Made by a program: the position numbers and the translations under genes. From contig NZ_FNYW01000023.1 in assembly GCF_900109085.1 (NCBI RefSeq), positions 1-33,437 of the forward strand: a stretch of 33,437 nucleotides of DNA, in the 5' to 3' direction. Below, one piece after another: positions 7,504 through 16,579 of this stretch. How positions within the stretch are numbered: the first letter of the stretch is position 1; every line of letters begins with the position of its first letter. The notes under the pieces were generated by a model. The model had not been told where the DNA came from. It did not search any database and saw only the letters and a list, made by a program, of their open reading frames with translations. This DNA comes from Alkalibacterium gilvum. GTDB lineage: Bacteria; Bacillota; Bacilli; Lactobacillales; Carnobacteriaceae_A.

Positions 7504-7869
7504 GTGCACACGATTTCTGAACTATTCCCATTCGTTGGGTTTTATTCTGTGCCATTTATCATATTACTTTTTTCTGGATTTGTCAGCAAGCAATTTAAAC
7601 GATTACGTCTTTCTATAAAATTAGTCGATCTTATTATCCCATATATGTTTTTGCTTCTGTTTATTATGAGCCATTTATATTTACCAATAAATCTTATTCC
7701 GTATATAGCTATTATTATTTCATTAATAGCTATCTCATTAGCTACTTACCTTGCCTTTTATAAAAAAGAGTTGAGTATTTATACGTTTATACGAATATGG
7801 TGGCGGATTGTATTTATTGTCTGTTTGGTCGCGTACATAGGAACTGGAATATGGGTGTTTTTTTTATAA
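7504..7869 (+). CDS. DUF3397-like small integral membrane protein
   Basis: A 121-residue protein of unknown function with four predicted membrane helices at about 9-26, 41-59, 64-84 and 101-120 and short basic loops (QFKRLRLSIK). Size, topology and position just upstream of mraZ fit the DUF3397 family of Lactobacillales, an assignment from memory that a profile search should confirm. I choose GTG at 7504, with the GGAAGTGAG stretch at 7492-7500 as ribosome-binding site; an in-frame TTG at 7480 would add eight polar residues. It has its own promoter and terminator and is not co-transcribed with the division cluster. Confidence 0.65.
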   Translation: MHTISELFPFVGFYSVPFIILLFSGFVSKQFKRLRLSIKLVDLIIPYMFLLLFIMSHLYLPINLIPYIAIIISLIAISLATYLAFYKKELSIYTFIRIWWRIVFIVCLVAYIGTGIWVFFL

Positions 7870-7915
7870 AAAAGAGAGCGAGTAGTCGTCATAAAAACTT
7901 AATAAACACGTGTTC

Positions 7916-7949
7916 CCTAGCTGTTTATCTATACAGCTAGGTTTTTTTT
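7916..7949 (+). terminator. Rho-independent terminator before mraZ
   Basis: CCTAGCTGT (7916-7924) pairs perfectly with ACAGCTAGG (7933-7941) and eight T follow (7942-7949). It isolates the division cluster from upstream transcription. Confidence 0.9.
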
Positions 7950-7987
7950 ATTTTAAATACAAAAATCATCTTTTTATTATTAATAAT

Positions 7988-8029
7988 GTGGTGAAAAGTG
8001 GGGAATTGTGGTAGACTTTTACATATAAG
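7988..8029 (+). promoter_or_regulatory. mraZ promoter region with three MraZ boxes
   Basis: GTGG occurs at 7988-7991, 7998-8001 and 8008-8011, exactly ten bases apart, giving TGGTG, TGGGG and TGGTA. This is the TGGGN-type direct repeat array bound by the MraZ ring in other bacteria. TATAAG at 8024-8029 is the likely -10 box, though no good -35 fits it. The boxes occupy the -35 area, consistent with autorepression by MraZ. Confidence 0.65.
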
Positions 8030-8047
8030 TGGGAGGAGGGGATAAAG

Positions 8048-8479
8048 TTGTTACTAGGTGAACATAAGCATTCTATTGATACTAAAGGACGACTGATTAT
8101 CCCTTCAAAATTTAGAGACGATTTAGGTAGCAACTTTATTGTTACAAGAGGACTAGATGGTTGTCTCTTCGGATACCCTATGGAAGAGTGGAAGCAACTT
8201 GAAGCAAAACTAAAACAGCTGCCACTCGCTAAAAAAGAAACGAGAGCGTTTACACGCTTTCTTTATTCAGCCGCGACTGAATGCTCTTTGGATAAACAAG
8301 GGCGCATTAATTTGCCCAACACATTAATAAAACACGCATCCTTAAATAAAGCATGTTTTGTTATAGGCGTCTCTGATCGAATAGAAATATGGAGCGAAGA
8401 GCGATGGACATCATTCGCAGAAGAAGCAAATGAATCTTTTGAAGATATAGCTGAAGAAATGATTGACTTTGGTTTATAA
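8048..8479 (+). CDS. mraZ: Transcriptional regulator MraZ
   Basis: A 143-residue MraZ with two SpoVT/AbrB-like halves. The N-terminal half has [20 protein letters not shown] and the C-terminal half [15 protein letters not shown], each with the DxKGR/DxQGR DNA-contact motif. MraZ forms a ring of subunits and represses its own division cluster through repeats such as those at 7988-8011. The start is TTG at 8048, with GGAGG (8035-8039) eight bases upstream; translation LLGEHKH aligns with MFMGEYQH of B. subtilis. The TTG start would keep synthesis low. It is the first gene of the dcw cluster. Confidence 0.96.
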   Translation: MLLGEHKHSIDTKGRLIIPSKFRDDLGSNFIVTRGLDGCLFGYPMEEWKQLEAKLKQLPLAKKETRAFTRFLYSAATECSLDKQGRINLPNTLIKHASLNKACFVIGVSDRIEIWSEERWTSFAEEANESFEDIAEEMIDFGL

Positions 8480-8504
8480 ACACAGGGAACAGAGGAGTAG
8501 CAAA

Positions 8505-9458
8505 ATGTCGGAATTTAAACACGAAACAGTACTATTAAATGAAACGGTGGATGGTCTTGATGTAAAGCCTGATGGTATTTATGTAGACTGTACCTTGGGG
8601 GGAGCAGGACATACGACACTTCTTTTGAGTAAGCTTAGTTCCAAAGGTCGTGTATATGCCTTTGATCAAGATATGACCGCTATAGAAAGTGCACGTGATC
8701 AACTTTCAGATGAAATAGAGAGCGGAAAACTCATATTTATTCATGATAATTTTAAAAATTTAAAAGAAGCGCTTCTATCTAGAAATGTATTGAAAGTAGA
8801 CGGAGTTCTTTATGATTTGGGGGTTTCTTCACCACAGCTTGATGTAACAGAACGTGGCTTTAGTTATCATAAAGATGCACGTTTAGATATGAGAATGAAT
8901 CAAGATCAAGAACTTACTGCACATTATATTGTCAATCATTGGGATTATAGTAGTTTAGTGCGCATATTTTTTAGATACGGAGAAGAAAAGTTCTCCAAGC
9001 AGATTGCTCGAAAAATAGAGAGTGCCCGTAATGAACAAACGATAGATACAACACATGAACTAGTAGATATTATAAAAGATGCAATACCCGCACCCGCAAG
9101 AAGAAAAGGGGGGCATCCTGCTAAACGAGTTTTTCAGGCATTACGCATAGCAGTCAACGATGAACTGGGAGCTCTAGAAAGCTCACTCGAACAAGCCGTT
9201 GATATTATAAACGTTGATGGAAGAATAAGTGCAATTACCTTTCATTCTTTAGAAGATCGTATTGTTAAACAACTATATAAAGGTTATTCACAATTACCTG
9301 ATTTACCTCGGGGGCTACCGATTGTTCCGGATCACAAACAACCTATATTGAAAATGGTCAATAAAAAGCCCATACTTCCTAGCGACGAAGAGTTGACAAA
9401 TAACAATCGCTCTCGTAGTGCTAAACTTAGAATTGCAAAAAAACAGAGAGAAAAATAA
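8505..9458 (+). CDS. rsmH: 16S rRNA (cytosine-1402-N4) methyltransferase RsmH
   Basis: A 317-residue RsmH (MraW), which methylates N4 of C1402 in the 16S rRNA P-site with SAM. The N-terminus [13 protein letters not shown] and the SAM motif [11 protein letters not shown] (27-37) are characteristic, as are [16 protein letters not shown] and the C-terminal [12 protein letters not shown]. Length is normal (about 310-318). GAGGAG at 8492-8497 lies seven bases before the ATG at 8505, so the longer open frame beginning inside mraZ is not the gene. It follows mraZ by 25 bases, the standard order. Confidence 0.97.
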   Translation: MSEFKHETVLLNETVDGLDVKPDGIYVDCTLGGAGHTTLLLSKLSSKGRVYAFDQDMTAIESARDQLSDEIESGKLIFIHDNFKNLKEALLSRNVLKVDGVLYDLGVSSPQLDVTERGFSYHKDARLDMRMNQDQELTAHYIVNHWDYSSLVRIFFRYGEEKFSKQIARKIESARNEQTIDTTHELVDIIKDAIPAPARRKGGHPAKRVFQALRIAVNDELGALESSLEQAVDIINVDGRISAITFHSLEDRIVKQLYKGYSQLPDLPRGLPIVPDHKQPILKMVNKKPILPSDEELTNNNRSRSAKLRIAKKQREK

Positions 9459-9497
9459 TACTTATTCGATTTACTTGTAGAAAGGGGACTGTTACCT

Positions 9498-9884
9498 ATG
9501 ATGAATGATAACTTAGCTAGGGAATTAACTGACCAAGCACAACAAACGCCATACCGACAAGCAGAACCAAATCAGAAGCAAGAAAAAAACATCCGAAAAA
9601 AATTATATAAAAAAGGGTTAACTCGAATGGAGTTGATCGTAAGCAGTCTACTTATGTCTATTCTTTTCCTTATGGCTGCAGGACACATTTCGTTATCTAT
9701 GCAAGTCTCTACAATGAATAGAAGTATACAGGACATAAAAGCAGAGGCATCTATGGTACAAGTTGAAAATACTAATTATGAGCAGAACGTTCAAGAATTA
9801 TCTCGATATGACCGTGTCTATTCAATTGCCAAAGAAAATAATCTTGAAATGAATGAAAATCAAATCAGGAATGTTTTTGAATGA
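9498..9884 (+). CDS. ftsL: Cell division protein FtsL
   Basis: A 128-residue bitopic division protein. There is a basic cytoplasmic tail (1-43), one membrane helix at about 44-66 and an extracytoplasmic coiled coil at about 70-105 ending in YDRVYSIAKENNLEMNENQI, as in Firmicute FtsL. FtsL binds DivIB and DivIC and helps switch on septal peptidoglycan synthesis. Sequence conservation is low in this family; the call rests on topology, the C-terminal motif and position between rsmH and the division PBP. AAAGGGG at 9481-9487 precedes two adjacent ATGs (9498, 9501); either could be used. Its end overlaps the next gene by four bases (ATGA). Confidence 0.92.
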   Translation: MMNDNLARELTDQAQQTPYRQAEPNQKQEKNIRKKLYKKGLTRMELIVSSLLMSILFLMAAGHISLSMQVSTMNRSIQDIKAEASMVQVENTNYEQNVQELSRYDRVYSIAKENNLEMNENQIRNVFE

Positions 9885-12055
9885 AACAGATAAAAAAGAA
9901 ATTAAAAGAATCGAATCCCTTTCGTAATAGAAAATATATAGCGATTGTGCTGTATATTTTTTGTTTTATTTTATTTTTTAGTATCTTTTCGCGTTTTGCA
10001 TGGATAATGGTTAAAGGTGAAGTCAATGGAGAAAATTTAGTATCAAACGTACACAACCTTTATACAAGGAACAATATACTACAAGCTAACCGTGGGACTA
10101 TATATGACTCTGCTGGGAATCCAATTGCAATGGATTCAAATACGTATAAAATGATAGCCGTGTTGACGAATGAATGGTCAACATCAGAAAATCCTATTCA
10201 TATTCAAGAACCAGAGGCAGTAGCCCAAATTTTAACAAAACATTTATCGATGAGTGAAAAGGAATTGGTAGAACGACTGACTCAGGAAAATAGTCAAGTT
10301 GAATTTGGAAGTGCTGGGAAAAACTTAACGTATGAAACAGTGAGCGCAATTGAAGAGGAACTTGAGGAAGAAGAACTAACTGGAATAACATTTGAAGAGA
10401 AAAAAAGTAGGCTTTATCCAAACGGAATATTTGCTTCACATACTATAGGCCTGGCTCAAAGTGACATGGAAAACCAAGAGGACCAAACGCTTCATGGAGT
10501 TCTTGGGCTAGAAAAAGAATTTGATGATAGTTTAAGTGGAAAAGATGGATGGATTGAATATCAAAGAGATAGGTTTGGATATGTAATCCCTGATCAAGAA
10601 ATTAAAGAAGTGGAGCCTACAAACGGGAAAGATATTCAGCTAACGCTAGATAGAAGGATGCAAATATATCTGGAAAGTATTGTGGAAGAAGTCAATGAGC
10701 AACATGAGCCAGAGGTTTTAACTGCGACATTGATGCACGCAAAGACCGGGGAAATACTTGCAACCACACAACGTCCAACGTTTAATGGTACCACGAAAGA
10801 AGGAATAGACCAGACCTGGCAAAATTATCTTACAGAGTATACATTTGATCCAGGATCTACACTTAAAGCGATGACATTAGCTTCAGCAGTCGAGGAGGGC
10901 GTTTTTAATCCTAACGATTATTATAAATCGGGTAAAATACAAGTTGGTGGAGGGACTGTCCATGATGTTAAGCCTGAAGGATGGGGAACGATATCATACT
11001 TAGAAGGGGTTGCTCGCTCGAGTAACGTAGCTTTTGTTCATCAAGTGCAAAAGATGGGGTTAGATACTTGGAAAGAACACTTAGATAGTTATGGATTTGG
11101 CCAACCAACGGGTATATCACTGCCCAATGAGTATGCTGGATCCAATCCATATAGCAGTGTTCTTCAACAGGTGAATACCTCTTTCGGCCAAGGCATTTCT
11201 GTGACACCAGTACAAATGTTACAAGCATTTTCTGCCCTAACAAATAAGGGGAAAATGGTACAACCCCACTTAGTCAAAGCAATTAGTAATGGTGAAAATG
11301 AGCAAAAAGAGAGTTTTGATTCAGCAGAAATCCCTACTCTTTTGTCGGAGAAAGCAGCTGACCAGACTCTTGACTATTTAACCGAAACAGTGAATAGTGA
11401 AGTAGGTACAGCAAGAGGGTATGCCATAGATGGATTTGAAATAGCAGCAAAAACAGGAACAGCTCAAATTGTAGGTGAAGATGGTAGCTATCTAACAGGT
11501 AATTCTAATTATGTCTATTCTGTTGTAGGCATGGGACCAGTTGAAGACCCTGAACTCATATTTTACGTAACCGTACAAAAGCCAAAGTTAAATGGCGTTG
11601 GTCACGGAAGCCATGTTGTTCAAAAAATATTTAATCCAGTGATGAAACGTGCACTTGAGTATTATTCATCTGAAGATTTAAAAAGTGAATTTGAATTAAC
11701 TTATGAAAATATGGATAATTTAATACAAAAGAATACCCAAGAAGTGATAAATGATGAAAAAATGAATGGAAAAAATGTTAGTATAATAGGTACTGGTGAT
11801 AAAATAGTACAACAATACCCACTTGCTAATTCAGAAATAAATAATTCTGATAGAATAATCTTAATGACCAATGGGGCAATGACATTACCCGATTTAACGG
11901 GATGGTCTAGAGGTGATGTTATTAAACTGTCAGAGTTAACAGGTGTTGATGTTAGTTTTTCAGGCGAAGGATTTGTTGAATCGCAAAATGTTAGTCCAAA
12001 CTCTTTTATAGAAAGTGAAACAAAGATAACAGTGACTTTATCAGCAAACGAATAA
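9881..12055 (+). CDS. pbpX: Division class B penicillin-binding protein (PBP2X type, FtsI family) with PASTA domains
   Basis: A 724-residue septal transpeptidase that cross-links peptidoglycan at the division site. It has a basic tail, a membrane helix at about 19-43, a PBP dimerisation domain (from about 65, with ANRGTIYDSAGN) and the transpeptidase domain. The catalytic motifs are Ser326-x-x-Lys329 (DPGSTLKA), Ser380-Ser-Asn382 and Lys524-Thr-Gly-Thr. Two C-terminal PASTA repeats lie at about 605-664 and 665-722. Two PASTA repeats and position between ftsL and mraY fit streptococcal/enterococcal PBP2X; B. subtilis PbpB is the counterpart. The symbol is a convention and could equally be ftsI or pbpB. 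It overlaps ftsL by four bases, indicating coupling. Confidence 0.95.
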   Translation: MKQIKKKLKESNPFRNRKYIAIVLYIFCFILFFSIFSRFAWIMVKGEVNGENLVSNVHNLYTRNNILQANRGTIYDSAGNPIAMDSNTYKMIAVLTNEWSTSENPIHIQEPEAVAQILTKHLSMSEKELVERLTQENSQVEFGSAGKNLTYETVSAIEEELEEEELTGITFEEKKSRLYPNGIFASHTIGLAQSDMENQEDQTLHGVLGLEKEFDDSLSGKDGWIEYQRDRFGYVIPDQEIKEVEPTNGKDIQLTLDRRMQIYLESIVEEVNEQHEPEVLTATLMHAKTGEILATTQRPTFNGTTKEGIDQTWQNYLTEYTFDPGSTLKAMTLASAVEEGVFNPNDYYKSGKIQVGGGTVHDVKPEGWGTISYLEGVARSSNVAFVHQVQKMGLDTWKEHLDSYGFGQPTGISLPNEYAGSNPYSSVLQQVNTSFGQGISVTPVQMLQAFSALTNKGKMVQPHLVKAISNGENEQKESFDSAEIPTLLSEKAADQTLDYLTETVNSEVGTARGYAIDGFEIAAKTGTAQIVGEDGSYLTGNSNYVYSVVGMGPVEDPELIFYVTVQKPKLNGVGHGSHVVQKIFNPVMKRALEYYSSEDLKSEFELTYENMDNLIQKNTQEVINDEKMNGKNVSIIGTGDKIVQQYPLANSEINNSDRIILMTNGAMTLPDLTGWSRGDVIKLSELTGVDVSFSGEGFVESQNVSPNSFIESETKITVTLSANE

Positions 12056-12080
12056 ATAGGATTTATGAAAGGAAATAACT

Positions 12081-13043
12081 GTGCAAATTATTCAATTACT
12101 TTATCCATTTCTCTTAAGTGGATTAATCGTTACAGGTCTAACACCTGTATTTATTAAAATATTTAGAAAAAAACAATTAGGTCAAACCACAAGAGGAGAA
12201 GGGCCATCATGGCATGAAGTGAAATCAGGGACTCCTACAATGGGGGGCATATCTATATTGATTGCTGCGTCCCTTGTATCATTACTCTTTAGTGCGGTAT
12301 TCCCCGTCAATTTCAAACTCATTCTATTGCTAATATTTATATTGTTAGTTTATGGGAGTATTGGCTTCATTGATGATTACATTAAAGTTATGCTGAAACG
12401 CAACCTCGGTTTAACAAGCCTACAAAAATTAATTGGTCAAATTGTAGCAGCAGTACTTTTCTATCTAGGTGTATCACAAATATTAGGTATAGATAGTATC
12501 GCGCTACCCTTTGGAGTGAATATAAATCTAGGTGTTTTTTACGTTGTTTTTATACTCTTTTGGTTGGTTGGATTTTCTAATGCCACAAACTTGACAGATG
12601 GACTAGATGGTCTGCTTACAACAACTGCTTTTATAGCGTATTTTAGCTATACGATTATAGCAGTTATCCAAGAACGATATGATGTTGCTATTTTCACCAG
12701 TGCTATTTTAGGCGCATTAGCAGGTTTTTTCCTGTTTAATAGAAAGCCAGCAAAAATATTCATGGGAGATGTTGGGTCCCTTGCGTTAGGTGCAGGATTA
12801 GCAGGGGTGTCAATTATTTTAAATCAAGCGTGGACATTATTATTGATAGGAATTATATTTGTTATGGAAACAGCTAGTGTAATGATTCAGGTCACTTCTT
12901 TTAAGTTGACGGGTAAACGGGTGTTCAAGATGAGTCCTATCCACCATCATTTTGAAATGATTGGATGGGGCGAATGGAAAATAGTTATTATTTTCTCATT
13001 CATTACCCTGATTGCTTCGATGGTGACATTGTTTGTTTTATAA
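12081..13043 (+). CDS. mraY: Phospho-N-acetylmuramoyl-pentapeptide transferase MraY
   Basis: A 320-residue polytopic enzyme with about ten membrane helices that transfers phospho-MurNAc-pentapeptide from UDP to undecaprenyl phosphate, making lipid I. Conserved sites seen are TPTMGG (51-56), the DDY catalytic aspartates (98-99), NLTDGLDGL (170-178), FMGDVGS (227-233) and the HHH motif (288-290) in the last cytoplasmic loop. Length is normal for Gram-positives. The start is GTG at 12081 with AAAGGA at 12068-12073. It follows the PBP gene by 25 bases. Confidence 0.97.
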   Translation: MQIIQLLYPFLLSGLIVTGLTPVFIKIFRKKQLGQTTRGEGPSWHEVKSGTPTMGGISILIAASLVSLLFSAVFPVNFKLILLLIFILLVYGSIGFIDDYIKVMLKRNLGLTSLQKLIGQIVAAVLFYLGVSQILGIDSIALPFGVNINLGVFYVVFILFWLVGFSNATNLTDGLDGLLTTTAFIAYFSYTIIAVIQERYDVAIFTSAILGALAGFFLFNRKPAKIFMGDVGSLALGAGLAGVSIILNQAWTLLLIGIIFVMETASVMIQVTSFKLTGKRVFKMSPIHHHFEMIGWGEWKIVIIFSFITLIASMVTLFVL

Positions 13044-13050
13044 CAGGATT

Positions 13051-13087
13051 AAAAAGCTGGTGGTAGTTTTTCTACTTCCAGTTTTTT
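13051..13087 (+). terminator. Terminator-like hairpin between mraY and murD
   Basis: AAAAA and CTGG (13051-13059) pair with CCAG and TTTTT (13078-13086), with a less perfect inner stem GGTAG/CTACT, followed by a six-T run (13082-13087). It would act as a partial terminator or attenuator inside the cluster. A TACAAT box (13099-13104) could restart transcription before murD, but its -35 is poor. Confidence 0.5.
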
Positions 13088-13137
13088 CACATTCACTGTA
13101 CAATCAAACATAGAACAGTTAAAAAGAGGGATCTAAT

Positions 13138-14511
13138 ATGGAAAATGTAGAATATTTCAAAGATAAAAACGTTCTAGTTCTGGGACTTGCCGTCTCAGGA
13201 TATAATGCTGCTTTACTGCTTAATCGTCTAGGATCTAATGTAGTTGTTAACGATTTTAAAGATTTAAGTGCTAATCCAGAGGCCCAAGACTTAGAAGATA
13301 AAGGAATAAAGGTTATATCTGGTGGGCATCCTTTAGAGATTCTGAAGAAACCACTAGATTTCATTGTTAAAAATCCGGGCATTCCTTATTCTAATCCACT
13401 CTTGAAAAGAGCATTAGAGAAAAAAATCAAAATTATTACAGAAGTTGAACTGGCATATAGAATATCTGAAAGCCCAATCATCGCAATTACTGGTACGAAT
13501 GGAAAAACAACGACAACAATGATGTGTGAAGCATTATTAAATGAAAATCGGCTGAATGGTGAAGCGTATGCAGTAGGGAATATAGGAATCCCTGCTAGTC
13601 TAGTCGCGCAAAATAGTTCCAAGAAAGATGATTTGGTATTAGAGATTTCAAGTTTTCAATTAATGGGAATAGATAAATTTCATCCAATGATTGCCGTTAT
13701 TACTAATATATATTCAGCTCACTTGGATTATCACAATAGTCGAGAAGAATATGTAAAAGCAAAAATGGCTATTACAAAAAATCAAAAAGAATCAGATTAT
13801 ATTATTTTTAACCAAGATCAAGAGGAACTTGTGCAGCTAGTAAGAACTGAATCCAAGGCGAAACCCATACCTTTTTCAAGAAAGACAGAATTGAAATATG
13901 GTGCGTGTATAAAGAATGGGATGATAGTATTTAATGGTGAAGAGGTTATGCCGACTGACCATGTGCTCATTCCAGGCGAACATAATTTAGAAAATGCCTT
14001 AGCTGCTATTGTGGTAGCAAAAATTAAGGGAGTATCAAATAATAATATTAAACACGCCTTTTATAAATTTAAAGGAGTAAAACATCGGATGCAGCATGTC
14101 GAGACGCTTGATGGGCGAGCATTTTATAATGATTCAAAAGCTACGAACTCACTGGCAACAATTAATGCTTTAGAGAGCTTTTCTAAGCCTGTTATTCTTA
14201 TTGCGGGTGGCTTAGACAGAGAAGAATCACATGAAGATTTGATTCCAGTATTGAAAAAAAATGTAAAAACACTCGTTACTTTTGGTGAAACAAAGAACCA
14301 ATTAGCTGAGGTTGCTAAGAAAGCGAATATTGATACTGTAATCGTTAAAGAAACAGTATCTGATGCAACCCAAGCTGGATTTAAGAACAGTCAAGAGGGA
14401 GATATTATATTACTCTCACCTGCTTGTGCTAGTTGGGATCAATATAATAACTTTGAAGAACGTGGCGATGATTTCATAGAAACTGTTAAAGGACTTGGTC
14501 TTTCAATATAA
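13138..14511 (+). CDS. murD: UDP-N-acetylmuramoylalanine--D-glutamate ligase MurD
   Basis: A 457-residue Mur ligase that adds D-glutamate to UDP-MurNAc-L-Ala using ATP. The N-terminal Rossmann-like domain begins NVLVLGLAVSGYNAA, the ATP P-loop is GTNGKTTTT (119-127), and the Mur ligase signatures EISSFQL, NxxxAHLDYH and the C-terminal NDSKATN (about residues 332-338) and LSPACASWD are intact. Length matches B. subtilis MurD (451). The ribosome-binding AGAGGG lies just before the ATG at 13138. Its stop overlaps the Shine-Dalgarno of murG by one base. Confidence 0.97.
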   Translation: MENVEYFKDKNVLVLGLAVSGYNAALLLNRLGSNVVVNDFKDLSANPEAQDLEDKGIKVISGGHPLEILKKPLDFIVKNPGIPYSNPLLKRALEKKIKIITEVELAYRISESPIIAITGTNGKTTTTMMCEALLNENRLNGEAYAVGNIGIPASLVAQNSSKKDDLVLEISSFQLMGIDKFHPMIAVITNIYSAHLDYHNSREEYVKAKMAITKNQKESDYIIFNQDQEELVQLVRTESKAKPIPFSRKTELKYGACIKNGMIVFNGEEVMPTDHVLIPGEHNLENALAAIVVAKIKGVSNNNIKHAFYKFKGVKHRMQHVETLDGRAFYNDSKATNSLATINALESFSKPVILIAGGLDREESHEDLIPVLKKNVKTLVTFGETKNQLAEVAKKANIDTVIVKETVSDATQAGFKNSQEGDIILLSPACASWDQYNNFEERGDDFIETVKGLGLSI

Positions 14512-14536
14512 AAGGAGGAAGCACGCTGGTGCAAAT
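14511..14536 (+). promoter_or_regulatory. murG ribosome-binding site with intervening hairpin
   Basis: AGGAGG (14513-14518) is 18 bases from the murG ATG at 14537, too far for normal use. Twelve of these bases, GCAC-GCTG-GTGC (14521-14532), form a perfect 4-bp hairpin with a 4-base loop. If folded, the effective spacing becomes six bases. No in-frame ATG, GTG or TTG lies nearer the SD. Confidence 0.45.
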
Positions 14537-15676
14537 ATGATGAGAATATTAGTTACTGGAGGCGGCACAGGTGGTCACATTTATCCTGCGCTTGCTTTAA
14601 TGAACAGAATGAAAGAACTTAATAAAGATATTGAATTCCTATATGTAGGGACACATCGTGGCTTGGAAAGTACGATTGTACCAGAACAAGGGTATACATT
14701 TGAACCACTTGAAGTAGAAGGTTTTAAAAGAAGTATGAATATAAAAGGCATTTTATATAATTTAAATACTTTAAAATTATTTCTCACGTCTATTTTTAAA
14801 GCTAAGCAAATAGTGAAAAAATTTAAGCCAAATGTCGTCATTGGAACAGGTGGATACGTTAGTGCGCCTGTTTGTTATGCAGCAGCTAAATTAAAGGTTC
14901 CTACAATCATTCATGAACAAAATAGTGTAGTTGGTTTGACCAACAAGTTCTTAGCCAGATATGCTTCTGCGATTGCGATTTGTTTTCCAGAAGCACGAGA
15001 ACAATTCGGAGCAAATCAAGATAAGGTTGTGTATACTGGAAATCCTCGGGCTCAAGAGGTGTCAGAGTACGTAAAAACAGATGTACTAAAGAAATATAAT
15101 TTAAAACCACACAAACCAACTGTTTTAATTTTTGGAGGGAGCCGAGGTGCTCTTAAAATAAATGAGGCAGTGCTAAAGAGTGGCAGCCAATTAATGAATA
15201 AAGAGTATCAAACTCTATTCATAACTGGGAAACAACATTATTCGTCTATTGTGGAAGAATGGCGAAAGCGCGAATCAATCGATCTAAACAGGTTGGATAA
15301 CATACAAATTGTCCCTTATATCAATAACTTACCAAAAGTGTTTGCCTCTGTTTCATTAGTCATCTCTAGAAGCGGAGCGACAACCCTAGCTGAACTAACA
15401 TCATTGGGTATACCAAGCGTTTTAATCCCGAGTCCGAATGTTACAGAGGATCATCAAACTAAAAATGCACAAAGTCTTGTTGATAATGGAGCCGCGTTAA
15501 TGATTGAAGAAACAGATTTAAATGAAAATGAATTTATTGAGAAAATAGACTTTTTGATGAACAGTACGTTTGAAAGAGATAAGATGAGTCAAGCATCTAA
15601 AGAACTGGGGAAACCCAATGCATCAGATTTGATTATAAATGTAATTTTAAAACAACTAAAAGCCGAGTCACTTTAG
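14537..15676 (+). CDS. murG: UDP-GlcNAc:lipid I N-acetylglucosaminyltransferase MurG
   Basis: A 379-residue GT-B glycosyltransferase, membrane-associated on the cytoplasmic face, that converts lipid I to lipid II. The N-terminal glycine-rich loop GGGTGGHIYPALA (8-20) binds the diphosphate of lipid I; the second loop FGGSRGA and the UDP-GlcNAc site SRSGATTLAEL with PSPNVTEDHQTKNA are present. Start is ATG at 14537 (or the adjacent ATG at 14540); codons upstream belong to the long SD-start spacer and match no family sequence. ftsW and murE are not in this cluster, as in many Lactobacillales. Confidence 0.97.
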   Translation: MMRILVTGGGTGGHIYPALALMNRMKELNKDIEFLYVGTHRGLESTIVPEQGYTFEPLEVEGFKRSMNIKGILYNLNTLKLFLTSIFKAKQIVKKFKPNVVIGTGGYVSAPVCYAAAKLKVPTIIHEQNSVVGLTNKFLARYASAIAICFPEAREQFGANQDKVVYTGNPRAQEVSEYVKTDVLKKYNLKPHKPTVLIFGGSRGALKINEAVLKSGSQLMNKEYQTLFITGKQHYSSIVEEWRKRESIDLNRLDNIQIVPYINNLPKVFASVSLVISRSGATTLAELTSLGIPSVLIPSPNVTEDHQTKNAQSLVDNGAALMIEETDLNENEFIEKIDFLMNSTFERDKMSQASKELGKPNASDLIINVILKQLKAESL

Positions 15677-15687
15677 GAGATTGTTCT

Positions 15688-16494
15688 ATGAGAAAGAATA
15701 AGAAAAAGATAAAAAAAAATAAAAAAAAGCGTAACTTTTCTGAATCAACTCTCATTTCTATGAAGAATAGTCGAAAAAGACTGATAAAGTGGATGGGTAT
15801 TGTTTTAATGTTTGTTATTGTACTGCTCATCTCTGTTTATTTTATCAGTCCCTACAGGTTGTTAGAGGATGTTTACGTTACTGGAACAGATGAAGTTTAT
15901 GATCAAGAAATTCTTGATTCTAGTGGATTGAAATCTGGAGAGTCTATTTGGGAAAATTATTTAAATAAAAGTGACATAGAATTACAAATTGAAAAGTCTA
16001 ATCCGCAAATAAAAAATGTAAAATTAACTCTATCAGATATTCAAGATTTCACTCTTATAGTGAAAGAATATAAAACAGTTGCTTATTTATCGGAAGAACA
16101 GACGTACAAAAAAATATTAGAAAATGGTGAAATTCTAGATGCTTCTGTAGCCAATTTGAATTCTACTCATCCAATCCTTCATAGTTTTGAAAAAGGAACG
16201 GTTCTCGTACAGTTTCTCGATGAATATAAAAAATTAGATGATAATGTTAAAAAGATGGTTTCAGAAATCGAGTTTTTGAGAGAAAATCCTGATAAGCGAC
16301 TCGTTCAGATTTTTATGAACGATGGTAATGAAGTTCTTGTCACCATACCAAGCTTTTCAGATAGATTAAATTACTATCAAGAAATGAGAGAAGCTGTAGA
16401 TCAAAAAAAAGGGTTATTTGACTTGGAAGCAGGAGCATACTTCATACCCTTCTCAAGCGAGGAAGAAACTGAAATGCTTGATGATGTTGAATAA
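15688..16494 (+). CDS. divIB: Cell division protein DivIB (FtsQ)
   Basis: A 268-residue bitopic protein of the FtsQ/DivIB family. A strongly basic cytoplasmic tail (over 15 Lys/Arg in the first 36) precedes a membrane helix at about 36-53. The POTRA (alpha) domain starts at SPYRLLEDVYVTGTDEVYDQ (54-73), followed by the beta domain and a short acidic gamma tail ending EEETEMLDDVE. DivIB complexes with FtsL and DivIC and controls septal PBP activity. AGGAG lies ahead of the ATG at 15688, within the murG stop region. Confidence 0.93.
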   Translation: MRKNKKKIKKNKKKRNFSESTLISMKNSRKRLIKWMGIVLMFVIVLLISVYFISPYRLLEDVYVTGTDEVYDQEILDSSGLKSGESIWENYLNKSDIELQIEKSNPQIKNVKLTLSDIQDFTLIVKEYKTVAYLSEEQTYKKILENGEILDASVANLNSTHPILHSFEKGTVLVQFLDEYKKLDDNVKKMVSEIEFLRENPDKRLVQIFMNDGNEVLVTIPSFSDRLNYYQEMREAVDQKKGLFDLEAGAYFIPFSSEEETEMLDDVE

Positions 16495-16579
16495 TAAGCA
16501 TGGGTGCATCAAGACCTCCCACTTATTTAAGTTTTAAAAGGACTATATTTCGGACTGTTACATAAACGTAATTGAAAAA

